Source: Metaphire vulgaris
Taxonomy: Eukaryota; Annelida; Clitellata; Crassiclitellata; Megascolecidae
NCBI GenBank assembly: GCA_018105865.1
Contig: CM030835.1
Location: forward strand, 3,511,816 to 3,575,815
Reading direction: 5' to 3'
Length of the DNA: 64,000 nt
Position numbers and translations under genes: made by a program. This document shows positions 48,661 through 61,286 of this stretch, one piece after another (the stretch's first letter is position 1; every line of letters starts with the position of its first letter). The notes beneath the pieces were generated by a model that worked only from the letters and a program-made list of their open reading frames with translations, had not been told where the DNA came from and made no database searches.

Positions 48661-48861
48661 ATGGCCAGTGGTTGGTTCGTCGTCTTCGTCAGCGCCCTGC
48701 TCTTGTGCTTAACCGGTCCTGCGTCGTGCAGAGGACCTCCAGCGGGTGACAACGGCGGCTGCACCACGTTGAAGAGCGTTCTGAGAGGGCAGGCTTCTAA
48801 CAGCGATCAGCACGCAGCGAAGATACAGTTGTGGCTAAATGCTGAGGCAGTTTCCTGTTTG
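48661..48861 (+). CDS. Exon 1 of an unrecognised secreted protein (signal peptide)
   Basis: ATG at 48661 in good context (CAGCAACATGG) behind a TATA box. An upstream in-frame ATG at 48562 lies before the TATA box and is unlikely to be used. Residues 5-19 (WFVVFVSALLLCLTG) form a hydrophobic signal core with a likely cleavage site near PASC|RG (residue 23). The mature part begins GPPAGDNGGCTTLKSVLRGQ and ends AEAVSCL. Donor TGTTTG|GTAAGTG, phase 0. The protein family is not recognised; two cysteines follow the signal. Confidence 0.8.
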
Positions 48862-50539
48862 GTAAGTGTTCAGTGTCACGGCGGGTGACGTGGACAAGAG
48901 AAGATGGCTGCCCACTGGAGATGGGTGACGCATTTCCGTTTTTTAGATGCAAAATAAGGCAACACAGGCGTTTAAAAATCCAGGATTCACCGTCGACCCC
49001 AAAAATGTTGATGATATCCTTTTTGTCTCATTACGCCGATAGAAAAAAAACTGGTAGAGACGATTAAATTAGTGAATTTCTTTGCATTGAATCGTTAAGA
49101 CTAAGATAGGATCAGCGTGTTTATGAAAATGTTCTCACTGACAGCGGACAAGAGTTCGTTTAGTCGCCGTTGTAATATTGAAAACGAAATGCAGCTTTCG
49201 TCTAACATTCGACATCGCAATTATTATCAATAAAAATGTTCAAAAAGCAATTCGTAGACCTATAATACCCGTGCTGATAAATAATGCATGATAATATAAT
49301 TACAGTAAAACGTTCGTATTGTTATGAATTTTGCGGTGTAGCGCCGTTTAAACATAACGGACGCTGGATTAAAGAATCTTGGGCGGAAAAGAAAGAAATA
49401 AATAAAAAATAAATAAATAAGGCAATAAAACAAGAAAATCAAGTCATCCATCTGCTATGCACCGTAAATTGAGAGTAAATTTGCTACTTTGAAACTATGA
49501 ATAATGAATATACTTATAACTGATTGGCTAATGACAGCCAAATCACAAAACTTTCTTAACGTCTAAAACTAGAAGGCAATACAAAGACTCTCTTCCAAAT
49601 AGGACAGTGTGACCAATGTATAACGCAAGAAACAAAGACGTTTATTACCAATGTTGAAAACGTGGTGTTTTTTTAAGCTTTTTACGATTTGAAAATTCAA
49701 GAAAATGAAACTGACATCTTGTTTTGAAAAACCTGTTTCTGCTCCCAACAGTGGCGGTTCCACCAAATTGTCTGGGGACAATACCGGGAATAGATGAACT
49801 TTTCTTTTGCTTGCTAATGACTGGTCTTCCAAATCACAAAACTCCAGATGGTTAACGTCTAAAGCCAGGAAGACAATAAACATACTGATCTGACGAATAG
49901 GTCTATTTGCCAGCACCAACCTTTGTTACGCAAGAAACAAAGATGTTGCATCTCTTTAGACTATGTTCTTACTTTCAGTGTCATCGTTTGGTTATTCGGT
50001 CCACAACCAATGGTTTTTCTTGCGATTTGAAAATGATCAAGAGGTTTTGAAAGTTGGACATCTTAACTTTCCAGTAAAAAACTGTTTCTATGGCCAACTT
50101 TTTGAAACGGTTCCACCATGTTGATGACTGGGGATGCATCCCCTACCGGGATCCCAGATGACCTTTTCTTTTGCTCGTCAACCTATTTTCCGGTGAGCTT
50201 TAAAAAATAGTGAAAACTACTGCGAATGACCTTCTCTTTTGGCTGTCAGCCTTTTTTGGCAAGGTTTATTAACATTTAGTGGGCAAAACACTAACAATGA
50301 CCTTTTTCTCTCTTTTCTTTTCTTCTTCTTCACTTTGAAATCCCCCACCAACTTCCTATAAACATTTTTATCCCTCCCACCAAGAATTCCTGAAACCGCC
50401 ACTGGTATACAATCATATTTCCATACATTGAAGCAACAAATGTTTTGAATTTCTGAATACACTGATAAACGAATTGAACACACACACACACACACATCAG
50501 AGTCCGTGAGCAGCGATGTGCATTGCCTAATTCTTGCAG
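48862..50539 (+). other. Intron 1 of the secreted-protein gene with a diverged duplication
   Basis: Two related stretches (about 49625-49830 and 49930-50190) share AAGAAACAAAGA(C/T)GTT, a TTT(A/C)(C/G)GATTTGAAAAT block, CTGTTTCT, GGTTCCACCA and CTTTTCTTTTGC in order. Element-like ends CAGTGGCGGTTCCACC (49751) and CTGAAACCGCCACTG (50388) suggest hAT-derived sequence. A short CA repeat is at 50480-50497. Confidence 0.6.
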
Positions 50540-50739
50540 TGCACTCCGGATGCCAACGGACTCGGTCCTGTGACAAGGATCGAGTTTGCGGACAAGGATG
50601 GAACAGTCACAAACTATCCGTTGTGCCCGGATTGCAGCGGAACAGAGGTCCGTGATGACAACTACCATGTCTCCAAAGACTGGCCTGTTCAGAACAACGC
50701 CATCAGTGTGAAGGACTGCTCAGGTGTTACATTCTACAG
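50540..50739 (+). CDS. Exon 2 of the unrecognised secreted protein
   Basis: Acceptor TAATTCTTGCAG|TGC, donor TTCTACAG|GTAAAT. Opens in phase 0 as exon 1 requires and carries two bases over, so at least one more exon must follow; none was identified. Encodes CTPDANGLGPVTRIEFADKD, then NYPLCPDCSGTEV, then ISVKDCSGVTFY. Cysteines at model residues 68, 96, 99 and 127 suggest disulfides; PLCPDC resembles a CxxC turn. No transmembrane segment. Together with exon 1 this gives 133 residues of a secreted, cysteine-containing protein without a family assignment. Confidence 0.8.
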
Positions 50740-51073
50740 GTAAATATACGTCAACGCAGTCACGTACTCGAACGAGCGCCGGGTCTGGTGCTGATCTCCG
50801 GTTTTAGAGGCACGCAGCGACGCAGGCGACTTACGCCATCGATCTATAGTGTAATTTGCTATTGCTTTCTCTAGACCCGCGTTTTACCTTCGCAGCTTAA
50901 CGCTGCTACCAATTTATCGACGCCTAAGCGAATTCTCTCTTGGATTTCATAGTTTCGCAGCTTATTTTATGGCTTTTCGCATTTATAACGAAGCTCTACG
51001 GCTGAGAATACAATTTGCAAATTTCATAAATTTTTGTTGTCTTCGCGATTTCGTAAATAGTAATAACAGGATG

Positions 51074-51370
51074 GGCGGGAAGTTAGCAGAGTGGTGACAA
51101 CGTTGGGTGATGGAGCAGGAGGTCGCGGATTCGATTCCCGTGGGAGCCCTAAAGGTCGACTCAGCCTTTTTCGCGGTGGTAAAATGAGGAGCAGTGGTAA
51201 AAAAAATCCCTGCGATAAGTCACAAACAGGTACGCTACGCGATACACTAGCCCTGTATCCGTGGCATTGCACGCCTGGCTGAAGGATACATGTATAGCAA
51301 CGGAGATCAGCGCCGCCCTATATGAGCCCGCGAGGCTCGGGAAGGACTTTGACGAATTCTGACAATAGCA
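51074..51370 (+). mobile_element. tRNA-derived SINE, full-looking copy
   Basis: TTAGCAGAGTGGTGACAACG (A-box region) and GCGGATTCGATTCCCG (B-box) at tRNA-like spacing, then a roughly 200-bp tRNA-unrelated body ending in CGCCGCCCTATATGAGCC, GGCTCGGGAAGGAC and a short AT-rich tail. The best SINE copy in the window. Confidence 0.8.
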
Positions 51371-52139
51371 GGACTCGAACGTCAAATCATTTCATAACCA
51401 AGTGAGATTTTGCTCTCACGTGGTGCACTGCGATTGATGTACACTCGATGAAAGTGGGAATTCGTGGGAATCACGTGACGTTTGTGAGATTTCATTGCTT
51501 ATATATGGCGCTCGCTGTTTGCGGAATTGAATGGATGGATGGAATAAGGAGTTAAATGCAGTTACCACCTTAATGGTGAGATTGTCAATTGAAGGGCCCA
51601 GAGGAATACAGAAGTCAATCCAGTAACCCCATTAGTGTTGAAAATGTCAGTTGAAGGGTCCGGTGAAATATGGAAGTAAATGCAGTTACCTCTCTTATTG
51701 TTGTTGATACTCAAACCATTGGGGGGGGGGTCGGATACGGTTACCTCCTTATTCCACCCATCTATTCAATTATTGATTACATTTTTCTTTTCCTGTTGAT
51801 GACTTTAGATGCAAATGTCCGACTTCCACTCTCCCTCCTTCTACTACTACTACTACTGGTTTCAAAACGACGCTTTTTTTCAAATAATGCCTAACAGCCG
51901 AGGTGAGAATAGGAAATGTATTTTGTATTTTGCGATTTTGAATCACCATCTCTCCAGGTATAGCATCTAATGTATGTACGTTATTTCTATTACATGCATT
52001 GTCTGTGAATTTATGTCTGTGAAATTCAGAGTTTGCAATATTCAGAGAGGAATACAGTTTTCCAGTCTGCATTCCTACAACATCATGCATGGTTCGTCCC
52101 TAATTGCATACACAGTAGACCTATATAGGCCTATATAGG

Positions 52140-52141
<2 letters not shown>

Positions 52142-52201
<60 letters not shown>
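52142..52201. repeat. (TA)n microsatellite seeded at TAGGCCTATATAGGCC
   Basis: 30 TA units directly after two TAGGCCTATA octamers. Confidence 0.96.
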
Positions 52202-52202
<1 letters not shown>

Positions 52203-52693
52203 TGCTGTTGGTATTTTAGTGGCAACCTGATCGATTCAACGGAATTTAACGGAAACTGCGATGCATATCTATATACTCTTAGTCTCAGCCTCGTGCACTC
52301 TTTGGTTGCCATGACTTCTTCAAACAGAAAAGAAGAAGAGGATAGCGCAATCTGTCAACCATGCACTTTTAAACTATTTGGGAATTATATTTATCTGATT
52401 AATTTAGTTTTACTCTAAATTAAAAGAGATATCTTTTTTCGAGTGATTTTGAAATACCTTATAAGCTAAATGATTTCATTTGTTGAATTAATTAAACTGA
52501 CAAGGCATCAGATTGTTGCGTTCAGTTCTTAAATGCATTTACAGTTTCGCTAAAACATTTTATTTTCCAGAACGTCACTAACTCATTCCCTTAATTATTA
52601 TTATTAAGAGTCACTCTAAACATTCAAATAGCTGTTTCTGCGGCGGCTCCTGCTGCGAGCGCTGTGGTTGGCAAATACGTTGGGGACAACATA

Positions 52694-52778
<85 letters not shown>
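52694..52778. repeat. (TA)n microsatellite
   Basis: About 42 TA units. Confidence 0.97.
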
Positions 52779-52781
<3 letters not shown>

Positions 52782-53189
52782 CTTAATTCTATGCAAGAAC
52801 TTAACTATGCAAGTCAGTCTATCTGTAGAATAATAATAATATAATCTAATGGAATTCCATACTTAGTGAGACGAACAGAATTCTATCGTTTGTTTGCGTT
52901 GAGATTTAATTTACATCGGCGCGATTCAAACAGTCGGATTAGGCCTACATATCGACGTGCTTATGGCGTTATTGCTGCTATATGCTAAAGCAAGTAATGT
53001 ATAGGGAGTCCTGTATATGCATGCAGTGCTACTTGTTTTACCTCATGCTGCGTGTCAAAAGATAAAAACGATTACTCGTAACCTATTCAGCGGACAAAGA
53101 CGTCGTGAGTCGTGACAGATTCTATGTTCTTCATATCAGATTATGGAGTAGATGATTTCGTGAAAGCGTGGGTTGTGCGTGCCGCTTGC

Positions 53190-53272
53190 CTCCTCCTCCT
53201 TTTCCTCCTTTTCCTCCTCCTCCTTTTCCTCCTCCTCCTTTTCCTCCTCCTCCTCCTCCTCCTCCTCCTCCT
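53190..53272. repeat. (CCT)n / CCTTTT polypyrimidine repeat
   Basis: CTCCTCCTTTTC higher-order units passing into pure CCT. Confidence 0.95.
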
Positions 53273-53558
53273 TATCGTGCCCTGTGCAGCTGTCTGTCTG
53301 TCTGTGCGACAACGGCACAAACTAGCTTCTCTTCTCTACTCCTCCTTCCAGTCACTCGTTTTTTCGAGTTTTGGTATTATTGAGACGAATAGCGACAATA
53401 TCTGTTGATACTGTATCTTATATATTAAAGGGCGGAAGGACCTCTCGCAAGCAAACACCCGACATTCGGTCCGGGGCCGGATAGTTTGGTATTCCGACAC
53501 TATTCTTTATTACCGAAATACGAATTTTGCTTTAGAATGGGGGGAGGAGACTGTCGGT

Positions 53559-53680
53559 TAAGCCAAGGTTTCCCAAACATTTTGAAACCGCGGCCCACTT
53601 CAGCAGTTTTGTAACGTGTCGCGACTGTAAATAATAGCAGGCAATATATTACAATGCGTCAGGCCATCTGGCGAACGTTA
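53559..53680. mobile_element. hAT-like terminal sequence (TTTCCCAAAC family), copy 1
   Basis: AGGTTTCCCAAACATTTTG followed by AACCGCGGCCCACTT. Copies at 54044 and 61183 have the same start (GTTTCCCAAAC...TTTTGGAAC...CGACCC) and the shared GTTTTGTAACGTGTCGCGAC. Confidence 0.6.
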
Positions 53681-54043
53681 GTTGAAAAGAAGCTTTGAGT
53701 TTTGAATAAATGGCAAAACAAATGTTTTTCAATTCGAATAAAAATATGGCATATATATTAGTCAGAATTATTCGTGATTTTGCCAAAAGGATGAAAGGAG
53801 AGAAACAGATCTTGAAATTTCTGGAAAAATTATCACTTTTAACATTTTACCAGGAGCATACCTTTGTTACGTATCTTGAAAATCCTATGATTATGGAAAA
53901 ATCGCTCAACCGTCAGGTTAAATTGTGGCCAAAAAGAGATTCCTATAATCCTATTGTAAGTGGAATTTCAGAGCAAAATGGTCAGAATATGCATTCTTTG
54001 CGTTATTGTGAAATAAGGTTAATTGGTTAAAAGTACTATAGGC

Positions 54044-54120
54044 CAGAGTTTCCCAAACTTTTTGGAACAGTACGACTCACTTCAGCTGCTTTGTAAGTTA
54101 CATGCCGCGACCCTGCGCAC
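54044..54120. mobile_element. hAT-like terminal sequence (TTTCCCAAAC family), copy 2
   Basis: AGAGTTTCCCAAACTTTTTGG with CACTTCAGCTGCTTTGTAA, in the same orientation as copy 1, so not its partner end. Confidence 0.55.
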
Positions 54121-54263
54121 TTACTGTCAACTAAAATTGGATAAAACCCTAATCATTTAAATATAAGCCGCATGTGGCGGATGGCAGGTATACAAATATC
54201 TTAAAACCTGAGCCTACTTGCAACGTTCAAGGCTTGTGACATTTTGGCATTGGTTAGAACATG

Positions 54264-54267
<4 letters not shown>

Positions 54268-54316
<49 letters not shown>

Positions 54317-54385
54317 GGAGGGAGAGGGAGGAAGAGAGGGAGACAGACAGACAGATAGACATACAGACCGACAGACAGACAGACA
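54268..54385. repeat. (AG)n and (CAGA)n tract
   Basis: AG run to about 54313, then GGGAGAGGGAGG and CAGACAGA units. Confidence 0.95.
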
Positions 54386-54482
54386 GAGAACATTACATGG
54401 ATTTATGATGCGCTTTAACGTCTGACGCAGTCTTCGAATTCATTGAATTTTTCTCTCGCTAAAGTACAGCCATGAATAGAAC

Positions 54483-54600
54483 AGTAGCCTAAGCAAGTAA
54501 GTAAGACAGACGAAATTTCTATAGCGCTGCCAGAAATCTTGGTGCAGTGCACCAGCTTATTCACGAGCGACGAAGAGTGCACAGAAGAACAACAATAATA
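54483..54600 (-). mobile_element. LINE 3' tail copy, minus strand
   Basis: Reverse complement reads GAATAAGCTGGTGCACTGCA, GGCAGCGCTATAGAAAT and a CTTACTTACTTG tail, matching the 3' end of the LINE fragment at 29260-29342. Confidence 0.8.
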
Positions 54601-54965
54601 ATCGATTTTGTGGAATCAATTTTCCCTTCAAAGCGATCAGTTTTTGTGCATCTGCCTAATCAAGACGATGCAAGGTGACGAATGACTGCATGACCTGTCA
54701 GCTGCCTTGTGTGTATGGGGGGGGGGGAGAGGGAGGAGAAGATGCAGAAGACGACAGCCAAGAAAGAAGAATACAATCGTTCGACAGAGCTATGTCGCAT
54801 TTTACTGAACGAATAGTCTAAACTCGAAATAATTAATTATTTTGCGTAGATTATTATTAGTATGATTAGGCCTGCGGCGGGTGACGGATTGTTGAATGAC
54901 TGCATGGTAACAGGAATGGTTTGCCGCTAAGTCACAAGAGTCATGCCAGTCTCGACAAGTGCAAC

Positions 54966-55175
54966 TGAGAGAGAGAGAGAGAGAGAGAGACAGATAGAGA
55001 GACAGACAGACAGAGACAGAGACAGAGAGACAGACAGACAGACAGACAGACAAAGAGAGAGACAGACAGACAGAGACAGACAAGCAGACAAACAGACAGA
55101 CAGAAAGAGAAACAGAGACAGAGAGACAGAGAGACAGAGACAGCGACAGAGAGAGAGGCAGAGAGACATAGAGAC
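54966..55175. repeat. AG/ACAG-rich tract
   Basis: Mixed GAGA, GACAGACA and ACAGAG units for about 200 bases. Confidence 0.95.
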
Positions 55176-55630
55176 CTATTACCGCTGAATCAGTGGTAGC
55201 TAGCGATCCTGGCGACCGGTCAATGCAAATATTGAGGACTGCATCCGAAGAATACACGCAAAGAAAATCATTCTGTCGTTTTTTCATACGTCGTCCGTTT
55301 TGATCTCTTGAATATGGACTGGTCCGTTGTTGTTGTGACTATACGGGGGTTTCACTTCTATACAAATATCTACACAGCGTCTTAACCTGCGCGTAGGCCT
55401 AAATAGGACTTCAATGGGTCATATATCCGAGAAATCTGTCTTTGGTAATTTTAGAAATCATTTAAAATCAGCTTTTATAAAATACAAATTGCTTCATTTG
55501 TGATAGCAAAAAACTTTAAATTGATCCGTCTTCCACTAAGCCAGAAAATCTCTTTAAAACGATTAACCTTTCGGATGCAGCCTCCAGTTACTACTTACAA
55601 AAGTGTTATATAAATTCCCGAGATTTAACC

Positions 55631-55771
<141 letters not shown>

Positions 55772-56276
55772 GGCCCAATACCATGATTGCAAGTGGTTTA
55801 GGAGGCTAGGTTAGCCTTAATAACCTAGCTTTCCCAGATAACTTTTGACTCCGTCTAACATAGCCTTAGTGTCATCGTCACCACATTGTTGCGGAAACTG
55901 AGATTCCTCCCTTAGACTAAATTAAATACGCCACTGCATGTAGCCTATTGATTACGTCGGATGGAATCGGTTATAGACATAGACTATATTCAGTTGAAAA
56001 CCCTAGTCAGTCGGGCCTCTATTCCTATCTTGGTTCAAACTGCGTCAGACAGTGACTGCTCTTGGTAGGCCATATATTTGTCAGCGATGACGCACGCAGT
56101 AAAATCAAAGTGACAACAAAATGGAGATGATTCGTAGAATATCTACCAGTCGCAATTACCTCCCAGGATCCGAGAAAGACAAAAATAGAGCGTTTTCAGT
56201 AGACAAGCAGCAGATGTTATGTGAGACGTTGAAAAATATATATATATAAAAGAAACGCTTGAAAGTGGCGCATTTG

Positions 56277-56402
56277 AGAGACAGCGACAGAGACAGAGAG
56301 AGACAAAGAGAGAGAGACAGACAGAGAGAGAGACAGAGACATACGGACAGACAGACAGACAAAGACAGAGACAGAGACAGACAGAGAGAAAGAGAGAGAG
56401 AG
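56277..56402. repeat. GACAGAGA-type tract
   Basis: AG and CAGA units, imperfect. Confidence 0.93.
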
Positions 56403-58228
56403 GTGATCAGTTAGGCACTGAAAACAACCTGTAAATGCAGTTTTCTTGGTAAAGCGAATTAAATTGTTCTCTCCAAATATTTACCTCTACAGATGAATCC
56501 CCACTCCTGGCGTATAGTCCGTAGCACTGCAAAATCCAGAATAATACAGCCAAGTTACTTTTGGTTTGACTTTTGCATAGCACCGCTGACAAGCTTCGAA
56601 TACATGCAGATACCGACTCGTTGCTTAGACCTAAACTAGCGCTTTTACGGCGAGAAGGCAGGAACCTTCGGACCATCCATAGACTATTAATCAATGTCTG
56701 TTCTGTTTAATCGCTTCCGATTTACGTTGCGCCATTTTTTTGGCTTTGTCATCGGCCCATTAAATGGACTTCTGAAGAATTAGATCGGAGACTGAGATCG
56801 GTCGGGTAGGTAGGAGGGCATTCAGTCTCATGACACGAACCTTGTCTCCTTTGTCCTTGTAAAACCTGAGCTTCTGTCGTCCATTTGAATGTGAACCTGC
56901 TCTCAGTCTATCTATATATCGTATCGCGTCAAACGGACAGACATAATTGCAAAAGAGCGAAGACTGACCTTCATTCAGTCTGAAGTATTCTTAAAGAGGG
57001 GCAGGCCATTTTAAAATAAGATCCTAAGCTTTTTAGGCAAAACTTCAAGACGAATAATTTTCTTTCCAGAAATTATCGTCAAATTACTGAACACTCGCTG
57101 CCCACTTCAGCCGCTAGCAGTGGCGTAGCCAGGGTAATAGGGGTGGCGTGGCCAGGGTAATAGGGGTCACTTCGTGGGCTACTCCACTGGTGGCAAGTTT
57201 CGAGGATCAATTTGAGGTAAACAAATACACCAAGACACCAGAAACTCCGACGAATGAGCACGCGATATTTGAGAAGAGTCGACGGAAAACCGTGCCTTCG
57301 TGTACATTGTAGTGCATGAATGCATACAATCAAGTAAGTGTGCATTCGCGGTTTCACGCGTGTTGTAGCCTAGGTATGGGAAGACGTAAAATTTGACAAT
57401 TTAGTGCTTATGCGTGCGACGGTTTATTAAATCAGTTTAAATCAGAAAACGTTTGAATATATCCACAGACCTGGTTTAGGGCCTTTGCGACAAAAGACTT
57501 GAAGATTTATGGTCGTGGTTGTCTGAAACTTCTAGAAAGGTGAAAGGCTGAAGATTGTTTTTGAATATGTTGAAGCCACGCTTTGAACAGACATCGTCGG
57601 CAAATTGTGAGGGAAAGAGGGTGGGGGAGGAGACCCAAGTAGAGGGAGAGAACGACAAAGAGAAAAGAAAGAGAAAACACAGATCTTTTTAGTTGAAAGT
57701 TCAAACGGAACAGCACTTTTAGATCCTGTAGTTGATTTATCTAGAGATTTGTCTCCGTCTAAAGCTAGTAGACTGTATTCCGGCCCTGCAGAATGTTTTC
57801 AATAAATTTCTTTAGACTACGTAAAATATAAGTCAAGGTTCACCCGAACAGAAATTGTTTTTAGAGACTTCATGAGAACCAACTTTGACATAATCTATAT
57901 TGATCAACTACGCATTATTACTGTTTCAAACTCTTAATTGCTTGTAAAAAAACGAACTTCATCTTTTAACTCTTAGTCGCCATTTTAGTCTGAAAGAATT
58001 AGCACAAAGGACCACATTATGCAGCAGATGATTGAGAAGCTTGCATGAAAGAGGTTAATAATTCTTTTACAGTTCAAATCTGTTTTGTTAAAAACTGTTC
58101 TTTTAAACTACTTTTTGAATGAAAGAAAAGCGTTTTGCACCGCGACTCGACAACGTCTTTGTTCTGCCCTAGCAGGCAGACGAAATTTTTATGCCAATAA
58201 AGAGACAAGAAAAAGAACAGTCAGGGCC
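56403..58228. other. Intergenic, no supported gene
   Basis: Short open frames on both strands lack homology and splice context. A small direct repeat GGCGT(A/G)GCCAGGGTAATAGGGGT occurs twice at 57122-57168. Confidence 0.5.
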
Positions 58229-58288
58229 GGAGGAGGAGGAGGAGGAGGAGGAGGAGGAGGAGGAGGAGGAGGAGGAGGAGGAGGAGGG
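58229..58288. repeat. (GGA)n microsatellite
   Basis: About 19 GGA units. Confidence 0.96.
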
Positions 58289-58866
58289 CGATGAGTGTTT
58301 CTCAAATACAAAGAAAGTGAGAGACCGTAGAATCAGACAACTTCAGTCCCCGCTGACCGCTCTGCCTATCGAAAACTACAAATTCCATGCCCAACTGCTG
58401 TCATCTATGACTGCTTTTATATGGCGCCATTTTATGGCGCTATAGAAGTAGGACTGACACGTTCCAACTCGGTCCACAATAATTCTTCCGGACTGTCGAG
58501 AATTAGTGGGTGCTGTCCGGAAAACGAATACTGGCTTTCTAGACATCCTATATTTTCCAGAAAATGCGCGTGATAGACTATGTTGCGATGTTATAAAAGG
58601 TTTATCTTATACTGTATTATCCTCCTGAGCATTTCGAATGACAGAGTCGCCTTCAAAGTTGAAACATGCAAGTTTTTATTGTCTGTGGTGGGGGGAGTCT
58701 GTGGAGGGGGAGAATAGGCCTACCGAAAGAGGAGAAGGGAAACGAGGAGGGAGGGGAGAAGAAGAGAAGGGAGAAGAGGGAAGAGAGTTGGGGCAGATCT
58801 GTCCGGAATTCCGGACGTGATAAGACCCCGCGCCCGGCCGCCTCTGTCAGAAATCCTTGTCTTAGC

Positions 58867-58946
58867 TTAACCCCTTAACTGGGGATCACGGATATATCCG
58901 TCCATGTTACATTGAGTTACAGTTAAATACACGGTTAAGGGGTTAA
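58867..58946. mobile_element. piggyBac-like TTAA MITE
   Basis: TTAACCCCTTAACTGGGGAT ... ACACGGTTAAGGGGTTAA with inner CGGATATATCCGTCC and ATTGAGTTACAGTTA; 80 bp, single unit, cleanest copy of the family. Confidence 0.85.
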
Positions 58947-59370
58947 TATCTTTTCAACGCACAACGCCATCGCATGTTTAGCTTGCTGAGCTCTGCTACA
59001 AAACAAAACGACAGACGAATTTCATTTTCGCACTCATAATAATTATAATTATTGTGCACACACGTGTATTACTAATCAATAAATCAGTAAGCAAATCAAT
59101 CAGTCAGTCAGCCAGCCAGCCAGCTACTCGGCCAGGCTGGCAAACAATCAGGTCAGTAAGTAAGTAGGTCAGTCGATCGGTAAGTAGGTAAGCTAGTCAG
59201 TCATCTCTGCAGTCCATCACTTATCCAGTCTGTCTGTTTTGTCTGCCCGTCTGTTAGTGAGAATATGCCGGACATTATTTTTATGAGTGCCATAAAGACA
59301 GGCGTGTCATTTTATGAATGTGGGCACCCAAAAAATCAAGAGACACTATTTTTTGATAGGTCTACAAAAC

Positions 59371-59372
<2 letters not shown>

Positions 59373-59422
<50 letters not shown>
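59373..59422. repeat. (GA)n microsatellite
   Basis: About 25 GA units. Confidence 0.95.
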
Positions 59423-59425
<3 letters not shown>

Positions 59426-59680
59426 GGATGTATGTTCAAATCTGGGAATTTTCGATATGACTCTTACTAAAGAATTCCGTACTCTCGGAGTTTCTGCATA
59501 TTTGAGTGTGCGATGCCAAAAAGCAGAGAATTGTAATAATCTAGGCAACTAGATACCAGTACATTGGCTAATTTAAAAAAGAACAGGCATGGGAAGGAGA
59601 TGTCTGATGCGATAGATGTCCCAAGGTTGCGAGCGGAAGTACTTCTAGTAACAACGGTTGAATCTCCTATAGATTACAGA

Positions 59681-59927
59681 CACTGGCGTAGCTAGGCAAA
59701 GTGCCGTCTGGGGCGAAAATAAAAAGTGCCGCCTTTTCGCGGCGGAAAATTTTCAAAATTTCCTGGAAAAAACCTTACCAATCAAGTCTTTAAAAAAGTC
59801 TGACAAGCAAAAACTCTAATAAAGGCTAATAATTATTTTTTAAAAATAGGAAATCTCGAAAATGCCGCCCCTATGGCAAGTGCCTCCTGGGGCGCTCCGC
59901 CCCCTCTGCCCCCTCGCTACGCCACTG
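59681..59927. mobile_element. hAT-type MITE with perfect 8-bp target duplication
   Basis: Ends CACTGGCGTAGCTAGG and CTCGCTACGCCACTG; both flanks ATTACAGA (59673-59680, 59928-59935). Interior has two GTGCCG/GGGGCG segments that echo the ends. Confidence 0.88.
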
Positions 59928-60361
59928 ATTACAGATGTCAGATATTGAAATTTGGTCGATTGAGCTGAAGTGCCTAATAGCAAGAAGTCGGTTTTTATGA
60001 ATTTCAAAGCTTATTTGACTCCATCTATCTATGACTGAATAATAGTGAAGGCAGTGGATAAAGTCGCAAGGGATGCGCTTGAAGAAGACTGATCTAAAGA
60101 GATCATGAGAATTTGAGTATCATCAGCATAAAGATGATAGGCCACCGTTCATCAGGCAGTGAACCCTAGCGGGGTTTAGAAATTTAAAAAAACAGGGACA
60201 ACACCACAATACAGGTCACTTGGAGGAGAGAGAGAGAGAGAGAGAGATCATAACTCACCTGCGTTCACTGACCTTGTCTTAGCGTCATAGCAACCGCCGA
60301 GTCTGGTGACACGCGTCATCCAAGGACACGCCTGAGCAAAATGCACGGGGTACAGACTTAA

Positions 60362-60544
<183 letters not shown>

Positions 60545-60604
60545 CGGTAATGTTTCAAGGTCGTCGGGTAATTGTGCATTGATTTTCTTGCACTATTTTT
60601 TTCG

Positions 60605-60625
60605 CCGCCGCCGCCGCCGCCGCCG
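60605..60625. repeat. (GCC)n repeat
   Basis: Seven GCC units, just after the compound microsatellite. Confidence 0.93.
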
Positions 60626-61182
60626 TCTATGGCTGCCGTGTGTCAGCTGCTGCTAAACTGCCACCGACCGACGAGACTGTCTGAGTTTGGCGAATTATAT
60701 GCACACAGCGGAAATTAAATCCACCCTATGCGCCGAACACAGAGAATAATGAATAATGCTCCGGGGGAGGGAGGGGGAGGGGGATGGGAGGGGCGCATCG
60801 GTCAATCGCAGTATAGGCTAAACCGGATGCTATTTTGTCGACTGGATCCCAGTGTCCGATCTCCTATAGGCGTATTAGGCGCTATAGAAGTAATTGTTTT
60901 ATTCACTAACTGTGTGCAGTGGCAATTTCCCGCTATTTCTGAACAGATGGTCGCGTTTCTTGTCGCAGTCTTTAGTAACCTAAATGCGGTCAAAAAGTAT
61001 TTTTCAACAGCTTCAATTCATAAACGCACTTCTGTTGCCACTGACGTTTTAGAAATGAAAAGTGAAACAATCAGAAGAGAATCGGATCTGACGTCCATGC
61101 AGACGAAGGTCGTCTGCACAAGGAACTGACAGCACGGAAACATCCGTAGACGTAAGCGATAAATATAGTGCACTTTTAATCC

Positions 61183-61260
61183 AGGGTTTCCCAAACATTT
61201 TGGAACCGCGACCCGCTTAAGCGGTTTTGTAACGTGTCGCGACCTTAATCACACAGTAGC
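61183..61260. mobile_element. hAT-like terminal sequence (TTTCCCAAAC family), copy 3
   Basis: CAGGGTTTCCCAAACATTTTGGAAC, broken here to note its parts: CAGGGTTTCCC, then AAACATTTTGG, then CGCGACCCGC. Best-preserved end of the family. Confidence 0.65.
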
Positions 61261-61286
61261 ATGCAATGTTTTTTAAATCGCTGTGT

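Noticed and set aside
46370..51150. tRNA genes
   Set aside because: A- and B-box-like segments exist, but cloverleaf stems are not intact and a tRNA-unrelated body follows; called SINEs.
53710..54030. 106-codon plus-strand ORF between two hAT-like ends
   Set aside because: The two ends are in the same orientation, so they do not bound one element, and the peptide resembles no transposase or host protein I know.
60728..61129. 133-codon plus-strand ORF
   Set aside because: Begins in a G-rich low-complexity stretch, no recognisable motif, no splice or promoter context.
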